From positions 24,312 to 88,311 of the forward strand of contig LRMT01000281.1 in the NCBI GenBank assembly GCA_001725945.1: DNA of 64,000 nt, written 5' to 3'. The translations under genes and the position numbers were made by a program. The notes beneath the pieces were generated by a model, which saw only the letters and a program-made list of their open reading frames with translations, was not told the DNA's origin and ran no database searches. Of the stretch, positions 36,245 to 45,629 are shown piece after piece. Origin of the DNA: Cupriavidus sp. UYMMa02A (lineage in GTDB: Bacteria > Pseudomonadota > Gammaproteobacteria > Burkholderiales > Burkholderiaceae). Positions within the stretch are counted from its first letter, which is position 1, and the number at the start of each line of letters is the position of its first letter.

Positions 36245-37132
36245 ATGAAGATGAACCTCCGCCAGATCGAAGTGTTTCGCGCGGTCATCCTGACCGGCTC
36301 GGTCAGCGGTGCTTCGAAGCTCCTATATGTGTCGCAACCCGCCATCAGCCGGCTGCTTGCGCATACCGAGCAGCGGCTCGGGCTGACGCTCTTCCAGCGC
36401 ACTAAGGGGCGACTGCATCCCACGCCGGAAGCACGCCGCCTGCTCAGCGAGGTCAACGTCGTCTACGAAGGTGTCGAACGCGTCAACGAGATCGCCGAGG
36501 ACCTGGCGGCCAACCGCACTGGCAGCCTGCGCATCTCGTGCAGCCCGAACCTTGGCCTGACGGTCCTGCCGCGCGCCATCGCGGGGTTCCGCCACGCGCA
36601 TCCGGCCGTGCGCGTCGTCGTACGTACGCAGATTCCGGTCAACATGCTGCGCGCACTGATCTCCGGGCAGGTGGACCTGGCGGTTTCAAACATGCCGCTC
36701 ACGCATCCGAACCTGGAATCGCGCCTGCTGGTGAAGAACCCGATCGTCGCGCTGGTTCCCGCCGGTCACCGGCTCAGCAAGCGCGCCTCGGTGCGCCCGG
36801 CCGAGCTGGCCGGCGAGGACCTCATCGGATACGGCCCGGATGTCCCGTTCGGCCTGCTGGTGCACGAGGTGTTCGGCAGTGAAGGCAGCCAGCCGGACAT
36901 GCGGGTGCAGGTGGAACAGGCGCATGTGGCCAGAGCGCTGGCCCAGGCCGGCGCCGGTATCGCGCTCGTCGACGCCATGACGGTGCTGGGGCAGGACTGG
37001 CCCGATGTGGTCGCCGTACCGGTCCGTACCAAGGTCAATGCCTCGGTACAGATCTTTCATGTGCAGACCGAGCCGCTGTCACGGCTTGCGCTCGCATTCG
37101 TGGACACGCTCACGACGATCATGAGGCGTTGA
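36245..37132 (+). CDS. LysR-family transcriptional regulator
   Basis: 295 residues. HTH: MNLRQIEVFRAVILTGSVSG, LYVSQPAISRLLAHTEQRLG; effector domain: GSLRISCSPNLGLTVLPRAI, VALVPAGHRLSKRASVRPAE. Resembles regulators of amino-acid-type catabolic genes (inference from the divergent cyclodeaminase-like gene). The frame is intact. Confidence 0.87.
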   Translation: MKMNLRQIEVFRAVILTGSVSGASKLLYVSQPAISRLLAHTEQRLGLTLFQRTKGRLHPTPEARRLLSEVNVVYEGVERVNEIAEDLAANRTGSLRISCSPNLGLTVLPRAIAGFRHAHPAVRVVVRTQIPVNMLRALISGQVDLAVSNMPLTHPNLESRLLVKNPIVALVPAGHRLSKRASVRPAELAGEDLIGYGPDVPFGLLVHEVFGSEGSQPDMRVQVEQAHVARALAQAGAGIALVDAMTVLGQDWPDVVAVPVRTKVNASVQIFHVQTEPLSRLALAFVDTLTTIMRR

Positions 37133-37167
37133 TCGGCGGGACAAGGACCTGGCTCCAGTGCACCGGG

Positions 37168-38003
37168 CTAGAAGCGCGCCGGGACGCGCTGGTAGGGATA
37201 GTCGATTTCCTTGTAGCCTTGCGGCTTTTGTCGCGCGGGCAGCTTCGGCTTCTTGTGCGGAATCGCTTCGTACGGAATGCGGTCCAGCATATGGCTGATG
37301 ATATTCAGCCGCGCACGCCGCTTGTCGTCCGAATGGGCGAAAAACCACGGGGATTCGTCGGTATCCGTCGCGGCGAACATGGCGTCGCGCGCGCGTGAAT
37401 AGTCGTACCAGCGCGAATACGACTTGAGGTCCATGTCGGTCAGTTTCCAGGTCTTGCGCTGGTCGGTGATGCGCGCCTCCAAGCGGCGCGTCTGTTCTGC
37501 TTCGCTGACTTCGAGCCAGTACTTCAGCAGGATGACCCCGGACTGGATGATGGCGCGCTCGACCAGCGGCACGCCACGCAGGAAGGTATCCACCTGCTCC
37601 TCGGAGCAGAACCCCATGACCCGTTCCACGCCGGCCCGGTTGTACCAGCTGCGGTCGAAGATCACGATCTCTCCCGCGGCGGGCAGGTGGGGAATATAGC
37701 GCTGTACGTACATCTGGCTTTTCTCGCGCTCGGTGGCGCCGGCAGGGCCACCACGCGAAATACGCGCGGGCTTACGCGCTCGGTCATGGCCTTGATCACC
37801 CCGCCCTTGCCCGCGCCGTCGCGGCCTTCGAAGAGAATGCAGACCTTGGCGCCGCTGGCCTTGACCCAGTCCTGCAGCTTCACCAGTTCGACGTGCAGCC
37901 GGTACAACTCCTCCTCGTACTGCTTGCCGGACATCTTCTCACCGGCGTCGGGGCCGACGCCGGGACCCTCCGCACCGCGCTTGTCCTGCTTCTTGTTGCC
38001 CAT
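37168..38003 (-). CDS. ppk2: Polyphosphate kinase 2, class I, frameshifted
   Basis: Transfers phosphate between polyphosphate and nucleoside diphosphates. Starts at ATG 38003. Walker A ILFEGRDGAGKGGVIKA, then after a break near 37735 (ALPAPTEREKSQMYVQRYI) Walker B IVIFDRSWYNRAGVERVMGF and the lid LEARITDQRKTWKLTDMDLK. Corrected length of about 278 residues fits one-domain PPK2. Fits the phosphate/phosphonate context of the window, though no Pho box is seen before it. Confidence 0.9.
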
Positions 38004-38045
38004 GACCAGTCCCCCTGTGGATGACCGGCCCGGCCGGTCCTCGTA

Positions 38046-38395
38046 CTACTTTGGTATTTCGGCGGCCATTGGGCAAGTCTTCGTTGCATGGGCGGGCCGG
38101 TTGGGCGGGAAGCCCGCCGGCAGCCCGGCCACCGGCGTCCAGCCCTGGAGCACCTCGACAGGTATTGCGCCAAGCCGAGCGCGCGGCCATCAGGCCATCG
38201 AACTCGATGCCGGTATGGGTCACCAGGGACAGCCGGTGGGACGGCCCTAGCAGCCCGTCGCACAAGGCCGCTTCGCGGACCACCACGTCGACGGGCGAAC
38301 CCCTTGCCGTCATGGCGCCGCCTTGTCGGCGCTGCCTTGCGCGCGGCAAACACCGATCGATCTCGCCGGCGCTCCACACGCCTGTGCGGGACATC
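38046..38395 (-). pseudogene. Small decayed frame after the ABC ATPase, possible HMG-CoA-lyase-type remnant
   Basis: An ATG overlaps the ABC gene stop (TGATG). Reading gives VDVVVREAALCDGL, resembling the N-terminal REVALRDGLQ of HMG-CoA lyase-type proteins. Soon after comes THTGIEFDGLMAA, resembling the family's C-terminal TGIDLDALIAA. The end AIPVEVLQGWTPVAGLPAG is in another frame. The catalytic barrel would be missing, implying an internal deletion. The identification is tentative. Confidence 0.35.
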
Positions 38396-39239
38396 ACGTA
38401 TTCCAGCGCAGCTCCAGGTAGCGCATGCGGCGGGGCTGGCCCAGCCCCACGGATGCTGCCTGACTCAGGAGCCTACGGCTCATCGATGGCCTGCGCCTGC
38501 CCGATTGCGCCTGGCGGCGCGGCGTGCCCGGCGTAGCGCGGGTAACGGCGGGATCACGCGACACCTGGTCTGGAGACCCATGCGCGATCAGCCTCCCGCC
38601 GGCGAGCACCGCCACGTCATCCGCCAGCCTTGAAACCGCTGGCATGACGCGCTCGGCCATCAGCACGGTCACGCCCTCGGCGCAGAGGCCTCGGATCGGG
38701 GCCACCATGGCTGCGCTTTCGGGCGGGGCAAGGCCGTCGAGAAAGCCGTCGAGCAGCAGCAGCTGCGGGCGAGCTGCGAGCGCGCACGCCAGCGCCAGTC
38801 GTCTGCGGCTGGCCTGCTGCAGGCAGTCCGAAGACTTGTGCAACTCGAATTCAATGCCCAGCCGTCGCGCCACTTCGTCGGCCTGCGCGAGCGCCGCGTG
38901 GTAACCGCGCACATGCCACTGCGCGCCGCGTGCAATGCGCTCGCGCACGGTCCGGCCGTCAGGTCGCGGCCCGTCGGGGCCGACGCACCAGACCCCGAGC
39001 CGGTTCAGGGCCTGCGTTGTCAGGCCGGCGATGCTGCGCCCATTCAGCTTGACCGTGCCGCTGCATGGCGGCACAGAACCGGACAGGACGCCCAGCAGCG
39101 CCGATTTGCCCGAGCCGGCCGGGCCTACCAGTGCCGTGACGCGCGCACGGACGACGGCCAGCCGCACATCGCTCAGCACGGCATGGCCGCCTGGGCGCAG
39201 TGTCAGCGCGTCAGTAGCGAGAATGATGTCCCGTTTCAT
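38394..39239 (-). CDS. Degenerate ABC-transporter ATP-binding protein (LivG-like)
   Basis: 281 residues from ATG 39239 (MKRDIILATDALTLRPGGHA). Walker A GPAGSGKSALLGVLSG is intact. The signature is changed to CLQQASRRRLALACALAARP and Walker B is LLLLDGFLDGLAPPES, lacking the catalytic glutamate that follows the aspartate. The rest resembles branched-chain amino-acid type ATPases. No permease or binding protein gene is adjacent. Either a non-hydrolysing paralogue or a decaying gene. Confidence 0.7.
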   Translation of the reverse strand: MKRDIILATDALTLRPGGHAVLSDVRLAVVRARVTALVGPAGSGKSALLGVLSGSVPPCSGTVKLNGRSIAGLTTQALNRLGVWCVGPDGPRPDGRTVRERIARGAQWHVRGYHAALAQADEVARRLGIEFELHKSSDCLQQASRRRLALACALAARPQLLLLDGFLDGLAPPESAAMVAPIRGLCAEGVTVLMAERVMPAVSRLADDVAVLAGGRLIAHGSPDQVSRDPAVTRATPGTPRRQAQSGRRRPSMSRRLLSQAASVGLGQPRRMRYLELRWNT

Positions 39240-39607
39240 GCCTGGCCTTGCCCCTGCGCCGCAGCACCCTGCGGCAGTCCCACCACGCACCAGACTGGCC
39301 CGCACGGGTGATGCGGATCGGCGCTGCGCAGGGACCACGTATAACGCCGGCAGCCACCGCTAGCGCGGAGAACACGGCCATGGCCATCAGCCAGCCGCGC
39401 ATCGCTTCGATGCGTGCGCCCCGGCCGCCCCCCTGTTGTCGCGCCCTGCCACAAGGCAGCCCCGTAACGCGATACATGCCGCCACCACGCGAGTTGCAGT
39501 CCCGCGGCGGCAAACACCAGGGTGCAGCACTGGCAGCCAGCCTTTCCGGCAAACAGGAAATCGGTGAAACGGCGGCCCGCGTACCGCGGCGAAAGATCGA
39601 TGCTCAT
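39211..39607 (-). CDS. Putative small membrane protein, frameshifted
   Basis: Not recognised. From ATG 39607: MSIDLSPRYAGRRFTDFLFA, CCTLVFAAAGLQLAWWRH (first helix), then after a slip near 39420 EAMRGWLMAMAVFSALAVAA (second helix). About 132 residues, overlapping the ABC gene start by 29 bases. It could be the remnant of a larger transporter component. Confidence 0.45.
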
Positions 39608-39638
39608 GTGCGCCCCGCTCTTTCTGTATCGGACCCGG

Positions 39639-40420
39639 TCAGCGCACGGTGGTAGCGATGTCGCCAGCAAGCCAGATGCGTGCGGTGGCCTCGCCTGCAC
39701 GGGTAAGCGCAATGCGGTAGTCGTAGCAGTGGGGCCGGTACAGGCCGTGGAGCCACTGGACCGGATAGCCGTCGACGTCGCGCACTACACGCACCACGGA
39801 CAGCAGCGCGGACCCCAGGGGCTCCTCCAGCAGCGGGGCCGCCGCGGCGTCCGTCAGGCAGCTCGACACCGACTGCTCGGCGGTGCCGATGCGAATGCCG
39901 CCTTGCTCCAGCAGCGACAGCATCGGCTTCTGCTCCAGATCCTGCGGCGTCAGCAACGGCGACATATGGGCCGGCACGAAGGTGGTGATGAGCGACACCG
40001 GCTTGTTCCGATAGCTGCGCAGGCGCACGGTGCGCAGGACATTCTGTCCCTCTGCCATCGACAGGCCGGCTGCAGCTTCCGCCGGGCACGGCTGCAGCCC
40101 GTGCTCCAGCAGGCGCACTGACGTCTGCGCGGCAGAAGCGATCAGGTTGTCCAGCAGGCCCTGCATCTTCGGCTGGCCTTCCGCCCGGCTCGGGTGATCG
40201 AACTTGACGAACGTCCCCTGGCCCGGCGCCGGTAGACCATGCCCTCCCTGACCAGCTCGATGATCGCGCGGCGCACGGTCACCCGCGCCACCTGGTATTG
40301 CTCCATCAGCCGGAGTTCCGGCGGGAGGCCGGATCTGTCAAAGATCCCGCTGACGATCTGGTGACGCAACGCTACATAGATCTGATGGTAACGGGGCATA
40401 GGCGAACGACGGCTGTCCAT
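39639..40420 (-). CDS. GntR/UTRA transcriptional regulator, frameshifted
   Basis: Starts at ATG 40420 behind AGAGGA. Winged helix: MPRYHQIYVALRHQIVSGIF, RLMEQYQVARVTVRRAIIEL. A slip near 40228 is repaired by one G (YRRRGQGTFVKFDHPS), then the UTRA domain NVLRTVRLRSYRNKPVSLIT and VVRVVRDVDGYPVQWLHGLY. Corrected length about 260 residues. Probably the original regulator of the decayed ABC cluster downstream. Confidence 0.85.
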
Positions 40421-40805
40421 AATCCTCTTTTGGTTATCCGACAACCTCAATGCCGGGGCCGCCAAAATTGACGGCAATACCCTTTCCGGCCCACTCATGC
40501 CATCGCAGACACGAGTTGGCTAAAACAGTTAGATTTTCGGAATGACGCTAAAGGTATATCAGTCGCGTTGTTATCACAACAGGACATGAAATAGGACATC
40601 CTAGATATTTACCCGAATGCAATCGGTTGATGCAAATTTATCGAAATGTCGTGGCCGGAAAGAAACTTATTTCAGCATCTCCATGAGCAACAAGATGCAT
40701 GTCTCGGGAAGTGAGTTCGGGTACCGGCCAGATTTTCGGGAAGTTGGATAAGTGATCAGATCAATATCCAGACTTATCACTCGGGCAGAATTTTCTATAC
40801 GAATT
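40421..40805. other. AT-rich intergenic region
   Basis: Clearly AT-richer than its surroundings and without a gene. An inverted repeat GATAAGT (40747-40753) / ACTTATC (40772-40778) lies just upstream of the Pho box array. Confidence 0.5.
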
Positions 40806-40860
40806 CTGTCAATTCGCTGTCATTTTCCTGTCGAATGCCTGTCAATGGCATCTTGATTAT
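40806..40860 (+). promoter_or_regulatory. Four-repeat Pho box array with -10
   Basis: CTGTCAA, CTGTCAT, CTGTCGA and CTGTCAA begin at 40806, 40817, 40828 and 40839, an exact 11-bp period. This is the PhoB direct-repeat pattern doubled. GATTAT at 40855-40860 can serve as -10, so transcription would run rightward from about 40868. The next credible gene is at 41172. Confidence 0.75.
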
Positions 40861-41115
40861 CAAATGAAAGCGGGATTACGGTTTGAGAGTCGGGTGTGGA
40901 GAAACCTCAACCCATTTTCAGGATTCGAATCATTGTGCGCATTTGAGGTAGACGCATTGATTTGCCGACTCGTGCGGCGTCGGCAGCAAGAACGCAGGCG
41001 AGCAAGGCGCGGCTATGTCGCGTGCGTCACTTTTAGGGATGAACATTTCCTTTGACCGCTCGGGGTGCTGCTCCGGATTTGCGATCACGACAACAAGCAG
41101 CGGGACCTATACTGC
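40861..41115. other. Leader or possible small RNA region downstream of the Pho box array
   Basis: A 63-codon frame (40864-41055) has no ribosome site and would begin before the predicted start. I see no other gene. Transcription from the Pho promoter would produce a leader of about 300 bases or a small RNA. Confidence 0.35.
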
Positions 41116-41136
41116 AAATGCTGCAGTACAGCATTT
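41108..41136 (+). promoter_or_regulatory. -10 element and 21-bp palindrome before the zinc-ribbon gene
   Basis: TATACT (41108-41113) is followed at once by AAATGCTG-CAGTA-CAGCATTT (41116-41136), perfect 8-bp arms. The dyad covers the likely start site 36 bases before the gene, as a repressor operator would. Confidence 0.5.
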
Positions 41137-41171
41137 CCGCATTCCCAATCAAACCTTCTTCGGAGTCAGTC

Positions 41172-41390
41172 ATGTCTCTATGCGCGCTTTGCGTGGCACA
41201 GATCGATCGGCCTGGCCATTTCCCGCCACATGCACGCTTGGTCAAGCGGGGCCAGGTCACCACGGCCGTCGGCGTGCAAGCCTTCGCGTATCGATGTGAA
41301 GACTGCGGGCACGCCATTCTGCTCGCCGCCGCGCACGAGGACGCGCCGGACCGCTGGGTGCTGGCGGACGATTTTCCCGGCACCGGCTGA
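41172..41390 (+). CDS. Small zinc-ribbon-like protein
   Basis: 72 residues from ATG 41172 behind GGAG. Two Cys pairs, CALC at residues 4-7 and CEDC near 42-45, suggest a bound zinc. Between them is HFPPHARLVKRGQVTTAVG. No family recognised. Upstream are a 21-bp palindrome and, 330 bases away, a strong Pho box array. Confidence 0.6.
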   Translation: MSLCALCVAQIDRPGHFPPHARLVKRGQVTTAVGVQAFAYRCEDCGHAILLAAAHEDAPDRWVLADDFPGTG

Positions 41391-41419
41391 AGCGCGACGG
41401 GAGCCGCCGGCGCTGCCCT

Positions 41420-41935
41420 CTATTTACTGCTGCTGCGGTCGTCGCCGCCGAGCGGATCGACGATGATCATGGTGCGATCCAGTATGCCGCGGTCGTCGAA
41501 GTAGGCGCTGAAATGCGCGGGCTGGTAGCCGGCGACATACATCCGGTACGACCACGCTTCACGCTTCATCAGCGGGTAGTACTGCACCGGTTCGCGCGGC
41601 ATACCGAAGCGCTCGGCGACGTCGCGCTTGGTCCATACGCCCGGGCGCGCGGTATAGATTTCTTCCTCGGTCAGCATCTGGCGGAAGTTCGTCAGTTTGC
41701 CGGCTGCATCGAAGTCCGCCGCGTAGACAGCGAAGCCAAGCGGCTGCTTGGAATAGATCCAGCGGCTAGTGCCGTCGTTGAGCGGATAGGTCTCCGTGGG
41801 CTTGCCGAAGGCGCCGCGCACGGTGTCCCCAGTGCTGCCGATCATCTTCTGCCCGGTCTCGACCGGTTGCAGCGTAGCGCAGGCCCCCAACAGCAGCGCG
41901 GCGGCAGCAAGCCACCTGCCAGTTCGGATTTGCAT
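41420..41935 (-). CDS. Outer-membrane-type lipoprotein
   Basis: 171 residues. Signal peptide with lipobox LLLGACATL, cysteine near residue 19; then STGDTVRGAFGKPTETYPLN, reminiscent of SmpA/OmlA-type small lipoprotein repeats, repeated later as KRDVAERFGMPREPVQYYPL. YFDDRGILDRTMIIVDPLGG closes it. Likely a periplasm-facing lipoprotein; role unknown. Confidence 0.78.
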   Translation of the reverse strand: MQIRTGRWLAAAALLLGACATLQPVETGQKMIGSTGDTVRGAFGKPTETYPLNDGTSRWIYSKQPLGFAVYAADFDAAGKLTNFRQMLTEEEIYTARPGVWTKRDVAERFGMPREPVQYYPLMKREAWSYRMYVAGYQPAHFSAYFDDRGILDRTMIIVDPLGGDDRSSSK

Positions 41936-42301
41936 GACCTTTCTCCAGTGTCTGCCGGGGCCGTGGCGCCTCCTGCCTCACGACCTCAGGATAGTCCTCC
42001 CGCACGCGATTTGCGCGCGGACTCTACGGGTAAACGCTTGAAGGGGCAAAAATATTCCGGGCCGACAGCAAATCGGCGAAATCGGCCCCGCGACAAGCGA
42101 TGTGACCGGCGTAGCACCCGATTTTCGCACCAAAAGTGGGCTGAACGGCGATTTCCGCGCAAGAAATGCGGTCGAAGTCAGCCGCCAGAAAGCAAAGTCA
42201 GGCAAAATTCTGTGTTTGCCGGGGGCTGATGGTCCAGCCGCCGGCACGTGGTTCTATTTGTCGTTCTATTCTTTGACATTCCCCCGATCCAGAGGCAAGC
42301 A
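41936..42301. other. Regulatory spacer upstream of icd
   Basis: Contains a direct repeat TTCTATT at 42252 and 42264 and a TTGACA at 42273-42278 shortly before the icd ribosome site. No gene is seen. Confidence 0.4.
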
Positions 42302-44545
42302 ATGAGTACGCAGCAACCCACCATCATCTACACCCTGACTGACGAAGCCCCCCTGCTGGCGACCAGTGCTTTCCTGCCCATCGTCCGCACCTTCACCAAG
42401 CCGGCTGGCGTTAACGTCGTCACCAGCGATATTTCGGTGGCAGGCCGCATCCTGGGCGAGTTTCCCGAGTTCCTGACCGAAGAGCAGCGTGTGCCGGACA
42501 ACCTGGCCGAGCTCGGCAAGCTGACGCAGGACCCGGACACCAACATCATCAAGCTGCCGAACATCAGCGCGTCGGTATTCCAGCTGGTCAGCGCGATCAA
42601 GGAGCTGCAGTCGAAGGGTTTCAAGATCCCCGACTACCCGGAAGATCCGAAGAACGAGGAAGAAAAGGCCATCCAGAAGCGCTACTCGAAGTGCCTGGGC
42701 AGCGCCGTGAATCCCGTGCTGCGCGAAGGCAATTCCGATCGACGCGCACCGGCTGCCGTCAAGAACTACGCGCGCAAGCACCCGCACAGCATGGGCGAGT
42801 GGAGTATGGCTTCGCGCACGCACGTGGCCCACATGAAGCACGGCGACTTCTACCACGGCGAAAAGTCGATCACGCTGGACAAGGCGCGTGAAGTGCGCAT
42901 GGAACTCGTGACCAAGAGCGGGAAGACCATCGTGCTGAAGCCGAAGGTCGCGCTGCTGGACGGCGAGATCATCGACAGCATGTTCATGAGCAAGAAGGCG
43001 CTGCTGGCCTTCTACGAAGATCAGATGGAAGACGCGCGCAAGACCGGCGTCATGCTGAGCCTGCACGTCAAGGCGACGATGATGAAGGTGTCGCACCCGA
43101 TCGTCTTCGGCCACGCCGTCAAGGTGTTCTACAAGGACGCGTTTGCCAAGCACCAGAAGCTGTTCGACGAACTGGGCGTGAACGTCAACAACGGCCTGGT
43201 CGACCTGTACACCAAGATCGAGCAACTGCCGGAATCGAAGCGCGAGGAAGTCATCCGCGACATGCACGCCTGCCACGAACATCGCCCGGAACTGGCGATG
43301 GTGGATTCGGCCAAGGGCATCTCGAACCTGCACGCGCCGAACGACGTGATCGTCGACGCCTCGATGCCGGCCATGATCCGTATCGGCGGCAAGATGTGGG
43401 GTGCCGACGGCCGCACCAAGGACACCAAGTGCCTGATCCCGGAATCGACCTTCGCCCGCATCTATCAGGAAATCATCAACTTCTGCAAGACCAACGGCGC
43501 CTTTGATCCGGTGACGATGGGCACGGTGCCGAACGTTGGCCTGATGGCGCAGAAGGCCGAGGAATACGGCTCGCACGACAAGACTTTCGAAATCGCCGAA
43601 GACGGCGAAGCGCGCATCGTCGACAACGCCACCGGCGAAGTGCTGTCCGCGCTGACGCAGAAGGTCGAGCAGGGCGACATCTGGCGCATGTGCCAGGTGA
43701 AGGACGCGCCGATCCGCGACTGGGTCAAGCTGGCCGTCACGCGCGCACGCAACTCGGGCATGCCGGCGGTATTCTGGCTGGACGCCTACCGTCCGCACGA
43801 AGCCGAGCTGATCAAGAAGGTGGAAACCTATCTGAAGGACTACGACACCAAGGGCCTGGACATCCAGATCATGTCGCAGGTCCGCGCCATGCGTTACACG
43901 CTCGAGCGCGTGATCCGCGGCCTGGACACTATCTCGGTGACCGGCAACATCCTGCGCGACTACCTGACCGACCTGTTCCCGATCATGGAACTGGGCACCA
44001 GCGCCAAGATGCTGTCGATCGTCCCGCTGATGGCCGGTGGCGGCATGTACGAAACCGGCGCCGGCGGCTCGGCTCCGAAGCATGTGCAGCAGCTCGTGGA
44101 AGAAAACCACCTGCGCTGGGACTCGCTCGGTGAATTCCTGGCACTGGCCGTGTCGCTGGAAGAGCTCGGCATCAAGTCCGGCAACGCCCGCGCCAAGTTG
44201 CTGGCGAAGACGCTGGACGCTGCCACCGGCAAGCTGCTCGACAACGCCAAGAGCCCGTCGCCGAAGACCGGCCAGCTCGACAACCGCGGCAGCCAGTTCT
44301 ACCTGGCCATGTACTGGGCCCAAGAACTCGCCGCGCAAACCGAAGATGCCGCACTCGCCGCCACGTTCGCGCCGCTGGCCAAGCAGCTCACCGACAATGA
44401 GAAGACCATCATTGGCGAGCTGTCCGACGTGCAGGGCAAGCCGGTAGACATCGGCGGCTACTACATGCCGGATGCCGAGAAGCTGTCGGCCATCATGCGT
44501 CCGAGCAAGACGCTGAACGCAGCCCTGGATTCCATCCAGGCCTGA
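42302..44545 (+). CDS. icd: NADP-dependent isocitrate dehydrogenase, monomeric type
   Basis: 747 residues, the size of the 80-kDa monomeric IDH, unrelated in length to the 45-kDa dimeric form. TCA-cycle enzyme, isocitrate to 2-oxoglutarate. Blocks: IIYTLTDEAPLLATSAFLPI, LREGNSDRRAPAAVKNYARK (substrate loop), MHACHEHRPELAMVDSAKGI, SVTGNILRDYLTDLFPIMEL, LGTSAKMLSIVPLMAGGGMY. Start ATG 42302 after AGAGG. The frame is intact; a clear terminator follows. Confidence 0.97.
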   Translation: MSTQQPTIIYTLTDEAPLLATSAFLPIVRTFTKPAGVNVVTSDISVAGRILGEFPEFLTEEQRVPDNLAELGKLTQDPDTNIIKLPNISASVFQLVSAIKELQSKGFKIPDYPEDPKNEEEKAIQKRYSKCLGSAVNPVLREGNSDRRAPAAVKNYARKHPHSMGEWSMASRTHVAHMKHGDFYHGEKSITLDKAREVRMELVTKSGKTIVLKPKVALLDGEIIDSMFMSKKALLAFYEDQMEDARKTGVMLSLHVKATMMKVSHPIVFGHAVKVFYKDAFAKHQKLFDELGVNVNNGLVDLYTKIEQLPESKREEVIRDMHACHEHRPELAMVDSAKGISNLHAPNDVIVDASMPAMIRIGGKMWGADGRTKDTKCLIPESTFARIYQEIINFCKTNGAFDPVTMGTVPNVGLMAQKAEEYGSHDKTFEIAEDGEARIVDNATGEVLSALTQKVEQGDIWRMCQVKDAPIRDWVKLAVTRARNSGMPAVFWLDAYRPHEAELIKKVETYLKDYDTKGLDIQIMSQVRAMRYTLERVIRGLDTISVTGNILRDYLTDLFPIMELGTSAKMLSIVPLMAGGGMYETGAGGSAPKHVQQLVEENHLRWDSLGEFLALAVSLEELGIKSGNARAKLLAKTLDAATGKLLDNAKSPSPKTGQLDNRGSQFYLAMYWAQELAAQTEDAALAATFAPLAKQLTDNEKTIIGELSDVQGKPVDIGGYYMPDAEKLSAIMRPSKTLNAALDSIQA

Positions 44546-44583
44546 TCGGCAGTCGTTCCCCGCGGTGCCGCGCGCACCGCCTG

Positions 44584-44625
44584 AAGCCGGAGGTTGGCAT
44601 ATCTGATGCCGCCTCCGGCTTTGTT
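44584..44625 (+). terminator. Rho-independent terminator of icd
   Basis: Stem AAGCCGGAGG / CCTCCGGCTT (44584-44593 with 44612-44621), inner GGCAT/ATGCC pairing, and a short TTTGTT tail. Confidence 0.8.
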
Positions 44626-44799
44626 GCTGTACCCGCTTTACGTGCCATCCAGTCAGGCAGACGAACATTCAAATAAACTGAATAATTGCTCCTAAAAGTG
44701 GTTGAGAACGGCCCCGATCCCCGGCCTATAGTTATTCACATGAACGACACACATGACACAGGTAACGTTCTGAAAAATTCAATCAAACCGGAGATCATC

Positions 44800-45206
44800 A
44801 TGTCGCGCACCCCCACTCTTCGTACCGTCGCTTCCGCCCTGCTGCTCTCGCTCGCTGCAGCCGGCGCCACCCATGCCGCCACATCGACCGGCACGCACGC
44901 AGGCGACAGCTATGGCTACGAGTTCCGCGTGCGCAATGCCGACCCGTACAGCGACGGCGCACGCTTCGTGGCCGACGGACATGCCGGTGACCACTACGGC
45001 TACCAGTTCCGCAGCGCGGACGTCTATACCGACGGTGCGCGCACGGTGGCCGGTCTCGACAGCAGCGGTGTCTCGGCCAGTCCGGCCCGCGGCTTCAACC
45101 CCTACAGCGACGGCGCACGCACGGTGGCGGGTCTCGACAGCAGCGGTGTCTCGACGCCAGCCCGGCCCGCAGCTTCAACCCCTACAGCGACGGCGCTCAC
45201 GCTTGA
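44800..45206 (+). CDS. Small secreted repeat protein, frameshifted near the end
   Basis: Begins at ATG 44800 behind CGGAG with a signal peptide (ASALLLSLAAAGATHA). The mature part is four imperfect repeats around PYSDGARTVAGLDSSGVS and GDxYGYxFR. As given the frame runs on to 45342; one base near 45149 makes the last repeat SPARSFNPYSDGAHA and stop at 45206, about 136 residues. Periplasmic protein of unknown role; repeats suggest recent internal duplication. Confidence 0.6.
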
Positions 45207-45240
45207 TAGTCACGAATGCCAGGCAAAGCCGGAGAACACC

Positions 45241-45342
45241 ATGACCATCCGCGACAGTGCGCTGATCCTTGCCGGCTGGATCGCGCTTTGCCTGAGTAGC
45301 GGTCTGCTGATGAAGCTGGCGGCTCAGACGTTTTCCGCCTGA
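45241..45342 (+). CDS. 33-residue single-helix membrane peptide
   Basis: MTIRDSALILAGWIALCLSS and GLLMKLAAQTFSA: one transmembrane helix, with GGAGAACACC before the ATG. In the given frame it is fused to the repeat protein upstream, which I read as a frame error. Confidence 0.45.
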   Translation: MTIRDSALILAGWIALCLSSGLLMKLAAQTFSA

Positions 45343-45629
45343 ACCTGGGCGGCTCTCACCCTGGAAGCAAGGAGCGGAGCCAATAGCCTGGGCGAAATTC
45401 CTGTCGGTTAATTGCGCTAAATTGAATTCGGCCGACCGATCAGGGAGGGCCTCCGGCCTGCCGGGATGACCGAGCCCTCTACCATCACTCCCGCCCGCGC
45501 TTCCGGAATCCAGTACGTCCGCCGTCCTGCGGGATTTGATCTACGGCAAATCGTGGCCCGCGCCGCGACACCATACTGACAAGGCTCAACACTACTGTTG
45601 CATTGGGCCGGAGTACGGGCCGCATTACC

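Noticed and set aside
40864..41055. 63-codon gene right after the Pho box array
   Set aside because: It has no ribosome site, would start before the predicted transcription start, and has Arg-rich, non-family composition.
42266..44668. Very long open frame antisense to icd (about 800 codons)
   Set aside because: It mirrors a certain isocitrate dehydrogenase gene. High GC at third positions leaves the opposite strand open, and the translation has no family features.
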